Source: Lysobacterales bacterium
Lineage (GTDB): Bacteria > Pseudomonadota > Gammaproteobacteria > Xanthomonadales > Xanthomonadaceae
NCBI GenBank assembly: GCA_014946745.1
Contig: JADCRD010000001.1
Location: 2,540,427-2,604,426, forward strand
Direction: 5' to 3'
DNA length: 64,000 nt
The stretch's first letter is position 1. Every line of letters starts with the position of its first letter. The notes beneath the pieces are model-generated. The model saw nothing but the letters and a program-made list of their open reading frames with translations, searched no databases and had not been told where the DNA came from. A program made the translations under genes and the position numbers. Below are positions 17,486 to 26,420 of this stretch, piece by piece.

Positions 17486-18205
17486 TCAATCGATGCTGAG
17501 CGAATCCCGCGTGCGCTCGCGGCGGCGGTCGTCAGCGGCGTCGAATTCGCGCATGCAGCGGTCCTGCTTGACCATCACGCACTCAAGGTAGTCGGTGGTC
17601 ATCACCAGGGCCGCGCGGATCGCCTTGCCCGCCGGGGTATTGTTCTCACTCTCCAGGGCGCCGCCGAAGCCCCCACGGTACAGGCCGACGCTCATGCCGC
17701 CGCTCTTGGCTTCGCCTTCGATGGTGCGGACAAACTCGATTTCGCCGGTTTCAGTGTTGACCACGCGCAGATCGACGGCCACGTAGGCTTTGCTCGATTT
17801 GCCGCCGAGCGAGACGCCGCGGAAGCTGATGCCGCCACCGGTGCTCGCGGTTTCCTCTTCATAGCTCGTGACCGTGCCCATGATCAGGTACTGGGCGCCC
17901 GTCAGTTGACCGATGCGCGCGCCTTGCCCGGGCGCCATGCGCCCTGAGGCGGCAAGGTTCTGCTCCTGCAGCACCGATTCCAGTCGGGAGCGCTCGACCA
18001 CGCTGAAGGCGCGCGTGGCGACCAGCTCGTTCGAGAGCATGCCCGAGAGTTCCCAGCCGACGCCGCCGCGCCACCAGCCGGCGCCCGACTCGTTCTTGAA
18101 CTCATCCACCGCCACCGAGATGCGCTCGCCACGCTGCGCATACGCGGCCTGCCAACCCACCAGCGCAGCCACTGCCAGAACGCAGGCCATCATCGACTTC
18201 ATCAT
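17486..18205 (-). CDS. CsgG/HfaB-family exported protein
   Basis: 239 residues with a signal peptide (MMKSMMACVLAVAALVGWQAAYAQ) and GGGAGGAG just before the start. The core has the CsgG-family pattern: ISVAVDEFKNESG, LSNELVATRAFSVVERSRLESVLQEQ, LTGAQYLIMGTVTSYEE, VAVDLRVVNTETGEI. CsgG itself forms the outer-membrane secretion pore for curli subunits, but many family members lack the rest of a curli system, and no csgA/B/E/F-like gene is present here. The signal lacks a convincing lipobox Cys (Cys8 is within the hydrophobic core), so this member may be periplasmic rather than an outer-membrane lipoprotein. It precedes the propeller/kinase pair on the same strand but is separated from it by a terminator. 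Confidence 0.8.
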   Translation of the reverse strand: MMKSMMACVLAVAALVGWQAAYAQRGERISVAVDEFKNESGAGWWRGGVGWELSGMLSNELVATRAFSVVERSRLESVLQEQNLAASGRMAPGQGARIGQLTGAQYLIMGTVTSYEEETASTGGGISFRGVSLGGKSSKAYVAVDLRVVNTETGEIEFVRTIEGEAKSGGMSVGLYRGGFGGALESENNTPAGKAIRAALVMTTDYLECVMVKQDRCMREFDAADDRRRERTRDSLSID

Positions 18206-18395
18206 TGCGACTCCTCCCTCGTGAACCCTGTGCGTCGTTGAACCCCAAGCGGCGCCCCGCGCGGGGCGTCACCGACTGATAACCCCGCGTGGAAGCCTAC
18301 GCCTTCACTGCGGACTCAGACAGCACATACGTGACACAGCGGGGAAAAGCGCCATCCAATGTTCCGGGGCGCTGCCGGGCCCGGCGCCACCGGCC

Positions 18396-19211
18396 TCAGA
18401 GGATCTGAAACCGATCGGCGTCGAGCTGGGCCGGAAAGCGCTGGCGATGCAGCGCCAGCGCCGCCGCGTCCAAGCGCGTCGTCACCACCTGCAGCTGGGC
18501 GCCAAGCTCGACGATGGGCTGCCCCAGCGGGTCGAGCGCGACGCTGTCGCCAGCGTATGCAAGGTCGTTGCCATCGACGCCCACGCGGTTCACGCCGATC
18601 ACGCAGGCGAGGTTCTCGATGGCGCGCGCGCGCAGCAGGGTCTGCCAGGCGTAACGGCGCGCGGCCGGCCAGTTGGCGACCCACAGAATCAGGTCGTAGT
18701 CGAAGCGCTGCGCGGCCTCGTCGAACACATTGCGGGCGAACACCGGGAAGCGCAGGTCGTAGCAGACTTGCGGACAGATCCGCCAGCCGCACCACTCCAC
18801 GACCAGTTTCGGCCCGCCGGCGGCATAGCGCTCGTGTTCGCCGGCCATGCGGAACAGGTGGCGCTTGTCGTACTGCGCCAGCTGACCGTCTGGCAGGGCG
18901 AACAGAAGACGATTGAACACTTTGTCGCCCTCGCGGATCACCATCGAACCGGTGACCGCGGCGCCAACCTCCGCGGCCAGCGCACGCAGCCAAGCGACGC
19001 TGGGGCCTTCCATCGTTTCGGCGTCACCGATGGCAGCGTTGGAGAAGCCCGAGGTGAAGGTTTCGGGCAGCACGACCAGATCGGTCTGGCCGGCCAAGGG
19101 CCGCACCAGTTCGCCGTAGAGGGCGCGGTTCGCGGCAGCGTCGTGCCAGACCGTGGCGGCCTGCACCAGCGACACGCGCAAGTCACGACTGGGAGCGTTG
19201 GCGACGGTCAT
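18396..19211 (-). CDS. Carbon-nitrogen hydrolase, omega-amidase (YafV/NIT2-like)
   Basis: 271 residues of the nitrilase superfamily with the triad Glu50 (VVLPETF), Lys116 (YDKRHLF) and Cys150 (ICPQVCYDLRFP). RHLFRMAGEHERYAAG is typical of the omega-amidase branch, which hydrolyses alpha-ketoglutaramate to 2-oxoglutarate and ammonia. The gene begins only 4 bp after the stop of an aminotransferase of the MtnE/YbdL type, and that pairing is the known arrangement for glutamine transaminase/omega-amidase in methionine salvage: the transaminase uses glutamine to aminate 4-methylthio-2-oxobutyrate and this enzyme removes the by-product. The protein is cytoplasmic, with no signal peptide. Confidence 0.9.
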   Translation of the reverse strand: MTVANAPSRDLRVSLVQAATVWHDAAANRALYGELVRPLAGQTDLVVLPETFTSGFSNAAIGDAETMEGPSVAWLRALAAEVGAAVTGSMVIREGDKVFNRLLFALPDGQLAQYDKRHLFRMAGEHERYAAGGPKLVVEWCGWRICPQVCYDLRFPVFARNVFDEAAQRFDYDLILWVANWPAARRYAWQTLLRARAIENLACVIGVNRVGVDGNDLAYAGDSVALDPLGQPIVELGAQLQVVTTRLDAAALALHRQRFPAQLDADRFQIL

Positions 19212-19215
19212 GGGC

Positions 19216-20364
19216 TCAGACCTTGACCAGACGTTCGACCGCCGCGGCCATGGTGGCCTCGGTCTTGGCGAAGCAGAGGCGGATCACCCGCTGATCGGCA
19301 GGAGGCTGCGCATAGAAAGGCGAGAGCGGAATCGCGGTGACGCCTTTCTCCACGGTCAGCCAGCGGCAGAACTCGAGATCGCCCAGGTCGGAAATGGCCG
19401 AGTAGTCGACCAGCTGGAAGTAGCCGCCCGGCACCGGCAGGCAGGTAAAGCGCGTCGCGGCGAGCTGCACGCGAAAGGCGTCGCGCTTGCTTTGGTAGAA
19501 GTCCGGCAGCTCCAGATGGTGCTCAGGATGGTGTTCGAGCATTTCGGCCAAGGCCCACTGCGCCGGCGCGAAGCTGCAGAAGGTCAGGTACTGGTGGACC
19601 TTGCGGAACTCCGCGCTCAGCGCCGCCGGTGCCACCGCATAGCCGAGTTTCCAGCCGGTGCAGTGGTAGGTCTTGCCAAAGCTCGACACCACGAAGCTGC
19701 GCGCGGCGAGTTCAGGATGGCGCAGCACGCTCATGTGCGGGGCCCCATCGAACACGATGTGCTCGTAGACCTCGTCCGAGAGCACGAAAATGCCGGTCTC
19801 GCGGACGATCTCAGCCAGCGCATCGAGATCGGACTGGGCGAACACCGCGCCGGACGGGTTGTGCGGCGAGTTGATCAGGATCATCCGCGTCTTCGGGGTG
19901 ACGACGTCGCGCACGCGCTGCCAATCGACGCTGAAATCACCGGGGTTCAGCGGCACATGCACCGCAACGCCGCCGGCCAGATCGACCGCCGGTTCATAGC
20001 TGTCGTAGCAGGGGTCGAGCAGGATCACTTCCTCGCCAGGCCGCACCACCGCGTGGATCGCGGCGAAGATCGCTTCGGTGGCGCCGCTGGTGACGGTGAT
20101 CTCGCGTTCCGCGTCAATGCGCGCGCCGTACAGGGCCAGCGTCTTGGCCGCGATCTGCTCGCGCAGCGGGGCCACGCCGTGCATCGGCGCGTACTGGTTG
20201 CGGCCGGCGCGCATTGCCCGCACCAGGGCGTCCTGCAGGAAGGCCGGCGTCTCGAAATCAGGGAAACCCTGTCCCAGGTTGACGGCGCCGTGCTGGGCGG
20301 CCAGCTGCGACATCACGGTAAAGATGGTCGTGCCCACCTTGGGCAGCTTGGTCTCGATCTGCAT
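19216..20364 (-). CDS. PLP-dependent aminotransferase, methionine/glutamine type (MtnE/YbdL-like)
   Basis: 382 residues from the ATG at 20364 (MQIETKLPKVGTTIFTVMSQLA), the canonical N-terminus of this class I group; the frame extending to 20592 is Arg/Pro-rich and non-homologous. PLP-binding motifs are SGATEAIFAAI, NSPHNPSGAV, LSDEVYEH and Lys231 in SSFGKTYHCTGWKLGY. The family transaminates methionine, aromatic amino acids or glutamine against 2-oxo acids. Adjacent to the omega-amidase gene, it most plausibly regenerates methionine from 4-methylthio-2-oxobutyrate using glutamine. It is cytosolic. Other methionine-salvage genes (mtnA, B, C, D) are not in the window. Confidence 0.9.
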   Translation of the reverse strand: MQIETKLPKVGTTIFTVMSQLAAQHGAVNLGQGFPDFETPAFLQDALVRAMRAGRNQYAPMHGVAPLREQIAAKTLALYGARIDAEREITVTSGATEAIFAAIHAVVRPGEEVILLDPCYDSYEPAVDLAGGVAVHVPLNPGDFSVDWQRVRDVVTPKTRMILINSPHNPSGAVFAQSDLDALAEIVRETGIFVLSDEVYEHIVFDGAPHMSVLRHPELAARSFVVSSFGKTYHCTGWKLGYAVAPAALSAEFRKVHQYLTFCSFAPAQWALAEMLEHHPEHHLELPDFYQSKRDAFRVQLAATRFTCLPVPGGYFQLVDYSAISDLGDLEFCRWLTVEKGVTAIPLSPFYAQPPADQRVIRLCFAKTEATMAAAVERLVKV

Positions 20365-20634
20365 CGTGCTCTCGCGGGCGGCGTCAAACGGGCGCGCAAG
20401 GGTAGCGGAATCGCCGTCGAATGGCGTCGCGGCCTCTGCGGAGGGCGAGACGCCTAATCCTCGCGGCGGTTGACGCAAGCCCACCTCGCGCGGCCGAGGG
20501 CCCGCGCGCTGCCGGCGCGCCGATGTGTCAGGCCACGCTGAAGGAGTCCGCATGGCCGCGCGCCGTGGAGGGCGCGCTTGCGGATCCAGCACGCCAGGGC
20601 TTGCCCCGTGCTATCCGGGACCCGGTGGCAGCTG

Positions 20635-23600
20635 TCAGGGCGGGCAGCCCAGGCTGCTCGTCAGGCGGCTCAAGGGATGGCTGCGCACCCAGCTGCCCGA
20701 GAGCGGCGCGACGAAGTCGATCGCGGTCTCAAGCGTGGCCGGCTGGCCATTGGCATAAAGCACCTGCAGTCGCCCTGCGGGCTGCGACTGCACCGGGCTG
20801 TGCTCGCACAGCGGACACGCGCCGCGGAACTGCAGCAGATCGATGGGGCCGGAACCGAAGGGACGCCCCGAACCGAGCACCCAGCGCGGCCAGCCGCGGC
20901 CGTCGTAGAGGAAACTGGCGACCACCTCGGCCTCGGGTGAGACGTCGAGGCTGTAGCCGAAACCCGAGTTGGACGCGTCGTACCACAGGCCGTTCAGGTC
21001 GAGGCTCTGGCCCTGGACAGACGCGCAGCGCTCGCTGCCGATCCATTGCATCGGCTCGCTACCGAATTGCCCATCGAGCTCGAAGCTCATCTGCATCCGA
21101 TTCTCGGCGGTCGCTGCGATCACGATCCGACCGACCTGCGTTGTCCGGGCGACGCCCTCACTCCACACCATGCGCTGCAGGGGTGCTGTCCACCGCGATT
21201 CCGACGCATGGGGTGCGGGTGCTGAGCCGACGTACCAGGTGGGGGTGCCGTCTTCGAGATAGCTGTACCAGAGCAAACCCCAGCTCGCACCGACGGCGTG
21301 CAGGAACACGCCTGCGCCGCTGCGCTGCGGGTTGTACCAGGCGCCAAAGCGCGGTTGGACGCGCTGCTCGGTGTCCATACGCAGACTGATCGAGGTGTTT
21401 GCGACCTCGCTTCCGACGTTGCGGACGACCACCCAGATGCGTCCGGGCGCGAGCAGCTGCACAGGAACATCGGTCGACGAAGAGCGGCCGACCACGCCGT
21501 TCAGGGAAGGGGAAAGGTTCGCGGGTGGCATAGCCAAGGGCATCGTCGGCGCTGGGTCACGGATGGCATCGATCCGGACATCCCCACCTTCAGCGCTCAG
21601 CGTCAGTCGCTGCGTGTCCGCCGGCACATCGATGAAGAAAGCTTTCCGGCTTTCGCCGGGCGCCAGCTTGAGGCTCACGCCGCGCCCCTCGACCAGCGGC
21701 CTCGGCGTGGGCGCCGATGTATCCCGAAGCAGAGTCACCGGGATCCGCGCGAAAGGCTCCAAGCCGGCCCGTGAGCGAAGACTCAGCAAGAAGGCGCGAC
21801 GTTCACCAGGCTGGAATGCGGGGTCATTCCACGACAGACGAAGCGGCAAGACCGCTCCGGCGGGCACGCTGGGGGGCGCCGAGGCCGCAACCTCGCCTTG
21901 GCCGGAGGGCCTCGGATCCAGCAACGCCGCCCGCAGTTCCACCTCGGCTTCGGCGCGGCCCAGACCCGACTCGTTCCGCGACATCACCCAGACCCTGTTG
22001 AGACTGCCCGTTTGCGCCAGATCGAGATCGCAGCGCGGGGAACTGCCCTTGGCGACGCAGATCTGCTCGGACTCGTCCGGCTGCCCATTGCCGTTGTTGT
22101 CGATGCCCGCATAGAGGCCGAGCGTGGCGCCGGTGGCGGCTGATGTCTCAGCGCTCAAGCGGAAGCGCCGCGGCGTCACCGACGTTGCGGCGGGCAGTTC
22201 GAGCAGAAAGTGGAAAGCGGAGCTCTGCGAGAACGCGTAGGCGTCTTCGGTACTCGAACCGGAGGCCAGGGCGCGACTCGCCACCCGCACCGGCGTCAAC
22301 GCGCCAGCCTCGACCACCAGCGAATCCAGGGCAGCGATGCCCGCAAGCTCCATCAAGCGCAGCCCTGCGTCCGCGACAGGCCCCAGATCGAGCCGCGATG
22401 GGACGTCGCCCGCACTTGCGAACACCGCCAGCGGCATCCTGAGCTCACCCGCGGCGTCGAGCCGAGCGAGCCTGATCTCGCCGTCCAGCCAGCGACCGAT
22501 ATCGGCGCCTCGACTGAGATCCACCAGCACATCGAGACGTTGGCTCGCGCCCGGGGCGAGCTCAAATGACTCAGGTTGAACACGGGCATTGCCACCCGGC
22601 AAGGACACACTGGCGCGCCAGCGGCCACCGCCCGCGACATCCCGCAGGGTGCGCGAAAGGCTGCAGGAATCCAGACAGGCCTCGTGCACGAGGCCCGGCA
22701 GGTTCAGCTGACGTGGTTGACCGCCCGCCGAAGGCCGCGCCGATCGGAACTCCCGCCCGGAGGTTTCGAGCGCAAGCCCGACCCGCGCTGCCGCAGCGAC
22801 GTCGAGGCCGCCTGCGCCGATGTCGATCCGGCGAGCGGGAGTGATTGCGTCCTCGGACACCAGTCCGGGCCGCGCGCTGAGCATCAGGGCTGACTGGATC
22901 TGATCCGCCCGCCACTCCGGCTTCAGCGCGCGCAGCAGCGCTGCGGCACCGGCGACGTGCGGAGCAGCCATGGACGTGCCGCTCAGGATGCGAAGACCGC
23001 TGTCCGAATGACTGGCGGAGAGAATGCTGGTGCCTGGAGCGGCAATCGATGGAAGCATCACGCCCCCATAGGACACGGGACCGCGTCCGCTCGAGGCCGA
23101 CAGCCGATTGCCCAGGCTCGGGTCCTGGATCAGCCGGACACCTTCGATACGGGCACGCTCCCCTCCCGCGAACAGCCAGGCCTTCAGTTGCTCGCCCGCG
23201 CGAAAGCCCAGATGGGTGGACGGGATCGAATGGGCATCGGCAAGCACACTCTCACTGTCGCCCACCCCATTGAGCAGAATCATGCCGCCGCCGCCAGCGC
23301 GACGCACGTTGTCGCTCTTGGCGAGCCGTGCCTGGGTGCCGCGCATGCAGACAACGATCTCGCCGTTGAAGCGATTCGGGTTGCCGGACCACGGGTTGCT
23401 GCTGCCGTCCGGCTCACCGGTGGTGTCAAGGCCCAAACCCTCTCCCCGACCGCAGCCGGGAAAGTCGGTCGGAAACACGATCTTGGCTGGGCCGTAACCC
23501 GCGCTCGCGCCCGCCCCCAGAAGACTGCCCCCGCCCGGGGGATTGGCCGAACCGCCGGTGAAATCCACCACTCGACTGCCGATGCTGCGGTCGTGGCTGA

Positions 23601-24735
23601 TGTTGGCAACGCTGATGACCCACGGCGCATTGCCGGGGGAGGTGACCGAGCCCAGCCCTGGGCCGTCGTTGCCCGCCGCAACCACTGGGACAATGCCGGC
23701 CTCACGCGCCGCCAGCAGGGCCAGCGCATCGCTGCTCGTCCAGGGGCTTCCCGGGTCGCCGCCGATCGAGTAGTTGATGACGTCGACGCCGTCGGCCACG
23801 GCTGCATTGATCGCCGCCAACAGCCAGCTGCCGACGCACCTTGCCTCGACTTCGCAGGCTTTGTAGGAGGCCAGATTCGCATGCGGTGCAATGCCCGAGA
23901 CGTCGCGCTCCGACGGGTCACCCGCGACGTTCGCCACGCGCAGCGCGTTGCCGACGGCGGTGCCCGCCACATGCGAGCCATGACCATGACGATCCAAGCC
24001 GTTATCCAGCTCGTTGCTGCTGCTGCCCACCGACAGGTCGCGCAGAACGACGAGCTTGCCATTGCAGGGCGGGCTGGTCGGGCTGGCACAGAGCGAGGGA
24101 GCCACGCTGCGAGGGAAGGTATGGAAATGTCCATCGATCGGGCCCTGACCGGCAAACGCGGGATGCGCGACATTCAGGCCAGTGTCGATCACCCCGACCA
24201 GAACGCCGGCGCCACGCGTCGGTGCGCCCGCAGCCCCCGACCACACCGCCGGTGCGCCGATCCAGGCAGGTCCCGCATCGCCCATGGGCCGACGCACGAA
24301 GTCAGGCTCGACGCGGCTGACGCCGGGCAGCTGGGCCAAGCGCTCGGCCTCGGCGGGGGCCAGCTCCAGTACCACCGCGTTCAGCACGAGGTCGATCTCC
24401 GCCAGCGCCTTGGGCTCACGCCCGAGGACCCGCCCGGCAGACTGGGTGAACGCCGCGCGTTCGTCCGCCAAAAAGCTGCGATAGGCCTTGACCTCGGAGC
24501 TTGCGACCTGCAGCCGGGCCTTGCCGGCCGTGGCGGGGTGCGTGGGCGCTAGCGCTCGCTTGCGCGCATCGCTTGCCCCAGCAAAGCCCTCGAACAGTGC
24601 CGCCGGTGGCGATTGCAGGTGGATGATGTAGCGCTGAGGTGGGCTTGCGTCGGCCTGATCCGTGGCAGCGCGGCCAGTCGCCGTGAGCGACAGTGTCAGG
24701 AGACTCGACAGCAGGAGGGGGCGTAGGACTGGCAT
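20635..24735 (-). CDS. Large secreted subtilisin-like serine protease (S8) with PA insert and two C-terminal modules
   Basis: 1366 residues from the ATG at 24735; an upstream TTG at 24759 is possible but adds nothing. A signal peptide (MPVLRPLLLSSLLTLSLTATGRA) and an I9-like propeptide (YIIHLQSPPAALFEG) precede the S8 domain with Asp184 (VGVIDTGLN), His252 (HGHGSHVAGT) and Ser588 (LSGTSMAAPH). The ~335 residues between His and Ser include a protease-associated (PA) insert (GEIVVCMRGTQARLAK). After the catalytic domain come Fn3-like and pre-peptidase-C-like beta domains (DVPADTQRLTLSAEGG). Two copies of the FGAWYNPQRSGAGVF / LNGLWYDASNSGFGY module complete the protein, at about 1130-1235 and 1245-1366. 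It should be a secreted, autoprocessed endopeptidase. The last modules match the C-terminus of the DUF4397 protein at 7874-8998. Confidence 0.92.
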   Translation of the reverse strand: MPVLRPLLLSSLLTLSLTATGRAATDQADASPPQRYIIHLQSPPAALFEGFAGASDARKRALAPTHPATAGKARLQVASSEVKAYRSFLADERAAFTQSAGRVLGREPKALAEIDLVLNAVVLELAPAEAERLAQLPGVSRVEPDFVRRPMGDAGPAWIGAPAVWSGAAGAPTRGAGVLVGVIDTGLNVAHPAFAGQGPIDGHFHTFPRSVAPSLCASPTSPPCNGKLVVLRDLSVGSSSNELDNGLDRHGHGSHVAGTAVGNALRVANVAGDPSERDVSGIAPHANLASYKACEVEARCVGSWLLAAINAAVADGVDVINYSIGGDPGSPWTSSDALALLAAREAGIVPVVAAGNDGPGLGSVTSPGNAPWVISVANISHDRSIGSRVVDFTGGSANPPGGGSLLGAGASAGYGPAKIVFPTDFPGCGRGEGLGLDTTGEPDGSSNPWSGNPNRFNGEIVVCMRGTQARLAKSDNVRRAGGGGMILLNGVGDSESVLADAHSIPSTHLGFRAGEQLKAWLFAGGERARIEGVRLIQDPSLGNRLSASSGRGPVSYGGVMLPSIAAPGTSILSASHSDSGLRILSGTSMAAPHVAGAAALLRALKPEWRADQIQSALMLSARPGLVSEDAITPARRIDIGAGGLDVAAAARVGLALETSGREFRSARPSAGGQPRQLNLPGLVHEACLDSCSLSRTLRDVAGGGRWRASVSLPGGNARVQPESFELAPGASQRLDVLVDLSRGADIGRWLDGEIRLARLDAAGELRMPLAVFASAGDVPSRLDLGPVADAGLRLMELAGIAALDSLVVEAGALTPVRVASRALASGSSTEDAYAFSQSSAFHFLLELPAATSVTPRRFRLSAETSAATGATLGLYAGIDNNGNGQPDESEQICVAKGSSPRCDLDLAQTGSLNRVWVMSRNESGLGRAEAEVELRAALLDPRPSGQGEVAASAPPSVPAGAVLPLRLSWNDPAFQPGERRAFLLSLRSRAGLEPFARIPVTLLRDTSAPTPRPLVEGRGVSLKLAPGESRKAFFIDVPADTQRLTLSAEGGDVRIDAIRDPAPTMPLAMPPANLSPSLNGVVGRSSSTDVPVQLLAPGRIWVVVRNVGSEVANTSISLRMDTEQRVQPRFGAWYNPQRSGAGVFLHAVGASWGLLWYSYLEDGTPTWYVGSAPAPHASESRWTAPLQRMVWSEGVARTTQVGRIVIAATAENRMQMSFELDGQFGSEPMQWIGSERCASVQGQSLDLNGLWYDASNSGFGYSLDVSPEAEVVASFLYDGRGWPRWVLGSGRPFGSGPIDLLQFRGACPLCEHSPVQSQPAGRLQVLYANGQPATLETAIDFVAPLSGSWVRSHPLSRLTSSLGCPP

Positions 24736-25039
24736 GGACACGGCATCGTTGTCTGGCAAGGGGGCGCAGCCGGCGCGTGCTGCGCGCCTGCGGTTGACCG
24801 GGTCGGCGCAGTGTAACTAGCGGATGGAAAAGCGAAAGTGCGAGTCTGTTGCGCAAATGTAGCGGATCTGCAGCAGCCATCCCCGCAGCCCAAAACATCC
24901 GCAGATACGCTTTAAAGATCAGCAGCTTGGATCAATACTCCAGGATTCCTGCAGTCCCTCCGGCGAACACTGCGGGCAGCCGCAACCTGACAACGGGACT
25001 TGATCCAGCGCATCGACGACCTTTGTTACCAACGGTAGC
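24736..25039. other. Divergent promoter region, subtilase / ccm operon
   Basis: 304 bp without a gene, less GC-rich in its middle (~24820-24960) than its surroundings. It must hold the promoters of the subtilase (minus) and ccmA (plus). I see no clear operator or riboswitch-like structure. Confidence 0.5.
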
Positions 25040-25744
25040 ATGCGCGTCCAGATGACCACTCCCCTCTCCCCTGACCTCGAGCCTAGGCATTCCCCGCCGC
25101 TGCTGCAGGCGCGCCGGCTGGCCTTCGCCCGCAACGACGACCCGATCTTCGGGCCGCTCGATTTTCACGTCCATGCAGGCGAAGCCGTGCTCGTCCACGG
25201 CGCGAACGGCCGCGGCAAGACCACCCTGCTGCGCGTGCTGGCTGGTCTGCTGCCGGCGCAATCGGGCGAAGTCAGTATTGATGGTGTCGCCGCCAGCCGC
25301 GATTCGGTGGCCCGCAGCTGCGCCCTGCTGGGGCACCTGCTCGGCCACAAGGGCGAACTCACAGCCGAAGAAAATCTACGCTTCGCGCGCGGCCTATTCG
25401 GCCAGAGACCTGGCATTTCGCCGGTCACCGCGCTGGCGGCCGTGGGCCTTGCAGGCTTCGAGGACAGTCCGGCGCGTCAGCTCTCGGCAGGCCAGAAGAA
25501 GCGCCTCGCCCTGGCGCGCCTGCTGCTTGTTCCGGCCCGTCTGTGGCTGCTGGACGAGCCCTACGCCAACCTCGATCTGGAGGGCATCGATCTGGTCAAC
25601 CGTCTCGTGGCACACCACTTGGGCCGCGGTGGCGCGGCCCTGATCACCAGCCATGGCGCCTACGCCACCGGCGCTGTGCGCACTCGCACCTTGAGCCTCG
25701 ATCCTGCGCAAGCGGACGCCAGCCCGGAGGCTGCACATGGCTGA
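25040..25744 (+). CDS. ccmA: Heme exporter ATP-binding protein CcmA
   Basis: 234-residue ABC ATPase with Walker [11 protein letters not shown], signature [14 protein letters not shown] and Walker [13 protein letters not shown], plus the ITSHG switch typical of CcmA. It drives the CcmABCD complex that releases heme-loaded CcmE during System I cytochrome c maturation at the inner membrane. It is first in an unbroken ccmABCDEFGHI operon and overlaps ccmB by 8 bp. The start could also be the ATG four codons later (25052); neither has a strong Shine-Dalgarno. Confidence 0.96.
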   Translation: MRVQMTTPLSPDLEPRHSPPLLQARRLAFARNDDPIFGPLDFHVHAGEAVLVHGANGRGKTTLLRVLAGLLPAQSGEVSIDGVAASRDSVARSCALLGHLLGHKGELTAEENLRFARGLFGQRPGISPVTALAAVGLAGFEDSPARQLSAGQKKRLALARLLLVPARLWLLDEPYANLDLEGIDLVNRLVAHHLGRGGAALITSHGAYATGAVRTRTLSLDPAQADASPEAAHG

Positions 25745-26420
25745 TTCCTCCGCTCTGACAGCCTTCGGAGCTCTGATCCGCCGTGATCTGCTGCTGGTGT
25801 GGCGGCGTCGCGGCGACGCGCTCAACCCGGTGCTGTTCGCACTGCTGGTCGCCACCCTGTTCCCGCTGGCCATCGGGCCGGAGAAGTCCACGCTCGCCCT
25901 GATCGCGCCCGGCGTCGTCTGGGTGGCTCTGCTGCTGTCAGGTCTGCTGTCTCTGGACACCTTGTTCCGGGGCGATCTGGAGGACGGCAGCCTGGAGATG
26001 CTGCTGCTGGCGCCGCAGCCGCTGGCCTTGATGCTGTTCGGCAAGGTGCTGGTGCATTGGCTGACCACATCGGTGCCGCTGCTGATCGCCACCCCATTGC
26101 TGGCCGAGCTGCTCTATCTGCCGCAAGGACTGCTGCCGGTTCTGTTGAGCTCGCTGCTGATCGGCACACCCCTGCTTAGTCTGGTCGGCGGCATCATCGT
26201 CGCCTTGACTGTCGGCATGCGGCGCTCGGGTATGCTGCTGGCCTTGCTGGCTTTGCCCCTGTACATGCCCATCCTCATCCTCGGGGCGGGCTGCGTGGCG
26301 GCTGCCGCGCAGGGCCTGCCCTACTCCGGTGCCCTGCTTCTGCTGGGTGCCGGTCTGGCCCTGTTGACCATTCTTGCGCCGCTGGCCACGGCCACTGCGC
26401 TTCGGATCGCGATGACATGA
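25737..26420 (+). CDS. ccmB: Heme exporter membrane protein CcmB
   Basis: 227 residues with six hydrophobic segments; the opening [37 protein letters not shown] is diagnostic of CcmB. It forms the membrane channel-like component with CcmA and CcmC. It overlaps ccmA (8 bp) and ccmC (4 bp, ATGA), indicating coupled translation. Confidence 0.96.
   Translation: MADSSALTAFGALIRRDLLLVWRRRGDALNPVLFALLVATLFPLAIGPEKSTLALIAPGVVWVALLLSGLLSLDTLFRGDLEDGSLEMLLLAPQPLALMLFGKVLVHWLTTSVPLLIATPLLAELLYLPQGLLPVLLSSLLIGTPLLSLVGGIIVALTVGMRRSGMLLALLALPLYMPILILGAGCVAAAAQGLPYSGALLLLGAGLALLTILAPLATATALRIAMT

Noticed and set aside
17486-18205. A curli biogenesis system from the CsgG-like gene
   Set aside because: No csgA, B, E or F homologue is near, and CsgG-family members are often found without curli.
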